A stretch of 64,000 bases of DNA. Source: Acanthochlamys bracteata (Eukaryota > Streptophyta > Magnoliopsida > Pandanales > Velloziaceae). Position numbers and translations under genes: made by a program. Below the pieces are notes generated by a model. It was given only the letters and a program-made list of their open reading frames with translations. It did not search any database and had not been told where the DNA came from. Shown in pieces: positions 60,727 through 64,000 of this stretch (position 1 is its first letter; every line of letters starts with the position of its first letter). Location: NCBI GenBank assembly GCA_019914995.1, contig CM034131.1:8960501-9024500 (forward strand). Reading direction: 5' to 3'.

Positions 60727-62891
60727 TCAACAACATTTTCTATGTATGATAGCTGGGCCTGATTCATCATACTCTGCCTTAGTAACGTGCTGATTCTGAG
60801 GAAAAACAACTTTGGCTAGTATGGAGCCACCCATCCAGGCCGAGTTCTTTGGCAAGTTCTCGGGCATGTACTCTGGGGACTGGATGTAATAAAGAACTTG
60901 AACATTACTCCTGCATCTGTATATAGCAGTAGTTATTAACGAGCCATGAAGATACCATACCTTTACAAGAGAAGGGCGTATTGATGAAGAACAGATGTTA
61001 GCTTCTTTCTGAAAACGCTCTTCAAAGCCTAAACAATGCAACAAGAAGTTTTATAAGATCTTGAAAGTAGCACAGAGCAATGCTAGACTTAGAACCAAAA
61101 TGCCCATGATTTTAGGATTCCAAAACAACCAACAGGCCTTAATCCAATTGGTTGTCCAATAAGTACGGACAGTTACAAAGGGATCAGTCAAAAGTCAACA
61201 GTTGAAAACAAGAAGCATCATGTAGTTGATTATAAATATGTCAAGGCTGGACAAACATTAAGATTTCTACTTAGATGCATGAGAAAGCAGATTAAGAAGT
61301 CACAACCATTTAAATTAGATTCATGGAATGAAGATGAAAATGGATGCAATGTGAAGATAAATGTGGAAGCTAAGCCATAGATGATAACAAGGGAACTGCT
61401 AATGCTAAGGTGCTAAACCATCAGATGACAAGAATGATCGAATTAAGTGGAACACAATTCTTCAAAAAACTGCTTTCACCCCAAAAAAAATGGCAAAATG
61501 TAAAGGACAATAACAAACCTATCATAGATGCTGTTCCGCCACAAAGAACCGTATTCTCAAGCAGCTGCCTGTGGTTCTCCAATGCAACGGTGGAAATACA
61601 TCGAACTAGCTGCTCCACAATACCATATTCCTCTAAACCCAAAATAGGTGGTTGAAAAAGAGGTTCGCCAACAAGATACCTCTCCCTTCCAATTGTAATT
61701 ACCTGAAATATGGTGTTAAAATTTTGTGGAGGCTCAACGTGAAACAGCAGTTTAATAGAAAGGAAGTAGCATTCAGTTTCCACCTACTGTGCTTATCAAC
61801 AGTTAAAAGCTTCATGCCGCAAACATGATATGAATGAGTATGACATCCAAGGATTTTATGTCTTAACATTAGTAACTGTTTATGAAACATAACAGCATCA
61901 GTAACACATTCGATTATTTCACAAACCACCTTTGTCTCCTTTTACTTCTACTACATGTGCCTATGGCCATAAACTTCAACAATAGGTTTCTCAGACCGAA
62001 ACGTATTGGTCTATTGATGTATGGCAGTGCATGTTAGAAGGACCATCACTAGTTATCATATAATATCACAAGCATTAGAAGAACTTATATCCTAAATCCC
62101 TTTAGACTTAGAATGCGTGGTTGTTCGAGAAACAGACCCTTGAGTCTGCCATCCATCAGATTATATAGCACAGTTCTGTTTCCTTTTACTTCTAGTTTGT
62201 TGCCTACCACCATAAACCTCGATCTACTGTTCTTGTGCCTAAGCAGATGAAATCGTTCTCAATCATCTTGTAGATATCATAGCAAGCCCACCAGCTGTCT
62301 AGTCGTTTGCATTCCAAAATACATGAATGAACTTCACCAGAGTGAGTCTGGGTCTGGGTACTCCAGCAATTGACAGCAGAACCAAGTCTGCTAGAAGATG
62401 ACGTTACTGGTATTGAGCTAGGTACTGCATGGCAGTACACCTAGGTAAAAGCCATTTAAATTGTGACTGTTATAATACTGTCAAGCGTGACTAACCATTA
62501 TATTTCATAACAGAAAAAAATTATTATAAAAAAAAAGAAAAAGAGAAAAGTCTATAGGGTAGAAGACTTCCTGCACACAAGATTCGTTACAAACTGACAA
62601 TGAGATCGAAATGCCAGAAGACAAACCTGTCCATCTGGAAGTGTGTGCTTTTCAGGTTGGCATAACCTTTGCATTTCCTCAAAAGCAACATCATCCTCAG
62701 CAAAGCAACATCATCCTCAGCACAGCATGCATATCGCTCCTTCAACTTCTCAACCTCAGAGATATCAATATTCACATATGGATTTGACTTGCTAAGCTCC
62801 TTAGCAAGTAGGTTTGTCAAATCAATCCCACCTATCTCAAATATTTTTGACGCAATGTGCTGAACAGCACCTTCACATACAGGTGCAATAT
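60727..62891 (-). CDS. ARP7: actin-related protein 7, 3' half, with a frameshifting duplication
   Basis: Minus strand; four exons visible: 62891-62627, 61702-61519, 61028-60961, 60879-60727. Upstream exons lie past the right edge. The reading is unmistakably ARP7: [142 protein letters not shown], ending HRKCC. ARP7 is a nuclear actin-related subunit of SWI/SNF chromatin-remodelling complexes; loss is embryo-lethal in Arabidopsis. Within the first visible exon a perfect 20-bp tandem duplication (62682-62721) shifts the frame. Removing one copy in thought makes all exon phases agree. As written the gene cannot encode full-length ARP7, so this is a mutant allele, a non-functional paralogue or an assembly error. 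Confidence 0.9.
62682..62721. repeat. perfect 20-bp tandem duplication in ARP7 exon
   Basis: AAAGCAACATCATCCTCAGC occurs twice without a gap (62682-62701 and 62702-62721). Twenty is not a multiple of three, so the ARP7 frame downstream is lost. Confidence 0.98.
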
Positions 62892-63477
62892 CTGTTGCAT
62901 TACAGATTTTACGACTGTGAACAGCTTGCTACAAGGAACAGTGTATATACATGCATCAATACAAAGTAATTGCTTCATTTATAGAAAACGCCAAAAAAGA
63001 AGAAGAAAGAAACACGCACTATCTGAGAAAAGGATGCAATACAATTATACTACATTATCAACATGATGTTCTGGAAGACAGTTTTCTCATAGAATACCAT
63101 GCTATAAAGAAAATCCCGTGCCACTCACTCTTTCTCGTACTATGCATACAATTTCCTAATAAACCCAAACACAGACACAGAGAACATTAAGAAAAACAAA
63201 TTGAAAGCCACTATGCTACAAGCTAGTAGAAGAAACACAAAACCCAACAAAACTAGGTGCACAATCTACAAGGAATCCAGCATAGATATATGCTGCCATT
63301 GGTTCATACAAATAAACTGTCTACTTGTATGCATGAGAAAAAAACATTTAGACAAATTTCAAATTGATCAGTAACATCATAAATCAAGGGAGCAGTTCTC
63401 TTATGTCAATGAGTAATTTCACATGCAACATCGCCAGCTTCTTAATGATTAAATACTCATTGATAGAAGCCTTCAAG
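62892..63477 (-). other. ARP7 intron, 3' part
   Basis: Acceptor GCAACAG at 62892-62898 on the minus strand. The intron extends left to right through the RTE fragment and off the window; no donor is visible before base 64000. Confidence 0.65.
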
Positions 63478-64000
63478 AACAACAACAACAACAATAACAA
63501 AGTAAGTCTTATCACACTTGAGTAGGATCGGCTATATGAATCTATTTACTCCATTCCGTTCTATTACAAATAAGATCAAACGAAAAATTCAATTCCTCTA
63601 AATCTTTCGCCACCATCTTAAGCCAAGTTAATTTTAATCTACTTTTTATCCGAAAGTGCTCAAATGAAATCACATGTCCGAACCACGTAAGCCTACATTC
63701 CCTTAACTTATGATCGTTCAACGCGGCAACTGCTTATTTGCATATATTCTCATTTCGCATTATGTCCATTCTAGTAACACCAACCATTCATATTAACAAC
63801 TTCATTGTCGCTATGTTTATTTATGAACATTTTGATTTTAATAATCCAGCACTCACTACCATATAGCTTTAAAGAAATGTTCTTATTACACAAGATTCCA
63901 ACAGCACTTCACCATTTCATCCATTCTATTTTGATCTATGCATAACATCTTTTTTAATTATTCTTCCTTATGAATAACCGAACCTCAATATTTAAAAATA
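63478..64000 (-). mobile_element. RTE-type LINE fragment, runs off the window
   Basis: On the minus strand it ends in a (GTT)n tail at 63478-63500, preceded by the conserved plant RTE 3' sequence (AGATTCATATAGCCGATCCT). It is homologous along its length to the copy at 51068-51746 (same AAG...CCACTT...GGCTA layout, TTTCGCCACC, GTCCATTCTA, CACTCACTA). Heavily mutated. Same orientation as ARP7. Confidence 0.85.

Noticed and set aside
61935..62225. Partial direct repeat in the ARP7 intron (CCTTTTACTTCTA...CCATAAAC)
   Set aside because: Two short, diverged copies; no element boundaries can be set.
62415..62446. Imperfect palindrome CTAGGTACTGC...GCAGTACACCTAG in the ARP7 intron
   Set aside because: Short and imperfect, and intronic; not distinguishable from chance without conservation data.

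Overview
The window is AT-rich nuclear DNA from a flowering plant, almost certainly a core eudicot. Evidence: plant-only protein families (a CrRLK1L receptor kinase, group-III patatin-like protein, phi-class GST, plant MSI1 and ARP7), a miR160 hairpin, plant-type GT-AG introns with T-rich acceptors, site II (GGCCCA) and telo-box promoter motifs, and plant Ty3/gypsy and RTE retroelements. The overall look would fit a woody member of the Malpighiales, but the lineage is a guess.

Layout. 1-2.1 kb: A-rich and CATTCAC-rich simple repeats, a possible tiny spliced minus-strand gene, and a perfect inverted repeat at 1965-2015. 2.4-3.4 kb: intronless alpha/beta hydrolase. 4.5-9.1 kb: MSI1 chromatin WD40 gene, six exons. 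10.5-13.1 kb: HERK2-like receptor kinase in one exon. 13.7-14.3 kb: broken 3' fragment of an LRR receptor pseudokinase. 14.7-15.6 kb: phi-class GST with a late frameshift. 16.2-19.4 kb (minus): ERV/ERGIC cargo-receptor gene, 11 exons, head to head with histidinol dehydrogenase (20.3-24.6 kb, plus, 14 exons). 26.2-27.4 kb (minus): V-ATPase subunit G. 27.4-35.2 kb: gene-poor, AT-rich, repeated elements. 35.3-36.7 kb: patatin-like protein lacking the canonical catalytic residues. 36.7-50.3 kb: no recognised protein gene, but a complete TSD-flanked Ty3/gypsy element (40.95-46.54 kb) and a tandemly duplicated minus-strand promoter/first-exon block (49.0-49.8 kb). 50.4-55.3 kb: mitochondrial-type DEAD-box helicase with a truncated RTE LINE in intron 1. 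57.4-57.5 kb: MIR160. 60.7-62.9 kb (minus): 3' half of ARP7, frameshifted by a perfect 20-bp tandem duplication; its 5' exons lie beyond the right edge, and a second RTE fragment sits in the intron that runs off the window.

The genes do not form a pathway. They are ordinary dispersed loci for chromatin (MSI1, ARP7), cell-wall/growth sensing (HERK2-like), secretory traffic (ERV), histidine synthesis (HDH), proton pumping (VHA-G), mitochondrial RNA processing (helicase) and auxin-response control (miR160). The most unusual items are the foldback present in only one LTR of the gypsy element, the mismatch between its similar LTRs and badly broken coding region, the ARP7 duplication, and the perfect palindrome at 1965. 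Exon borders were set by reading splice sites against family homology and checking phase by hand; none has transcript support.
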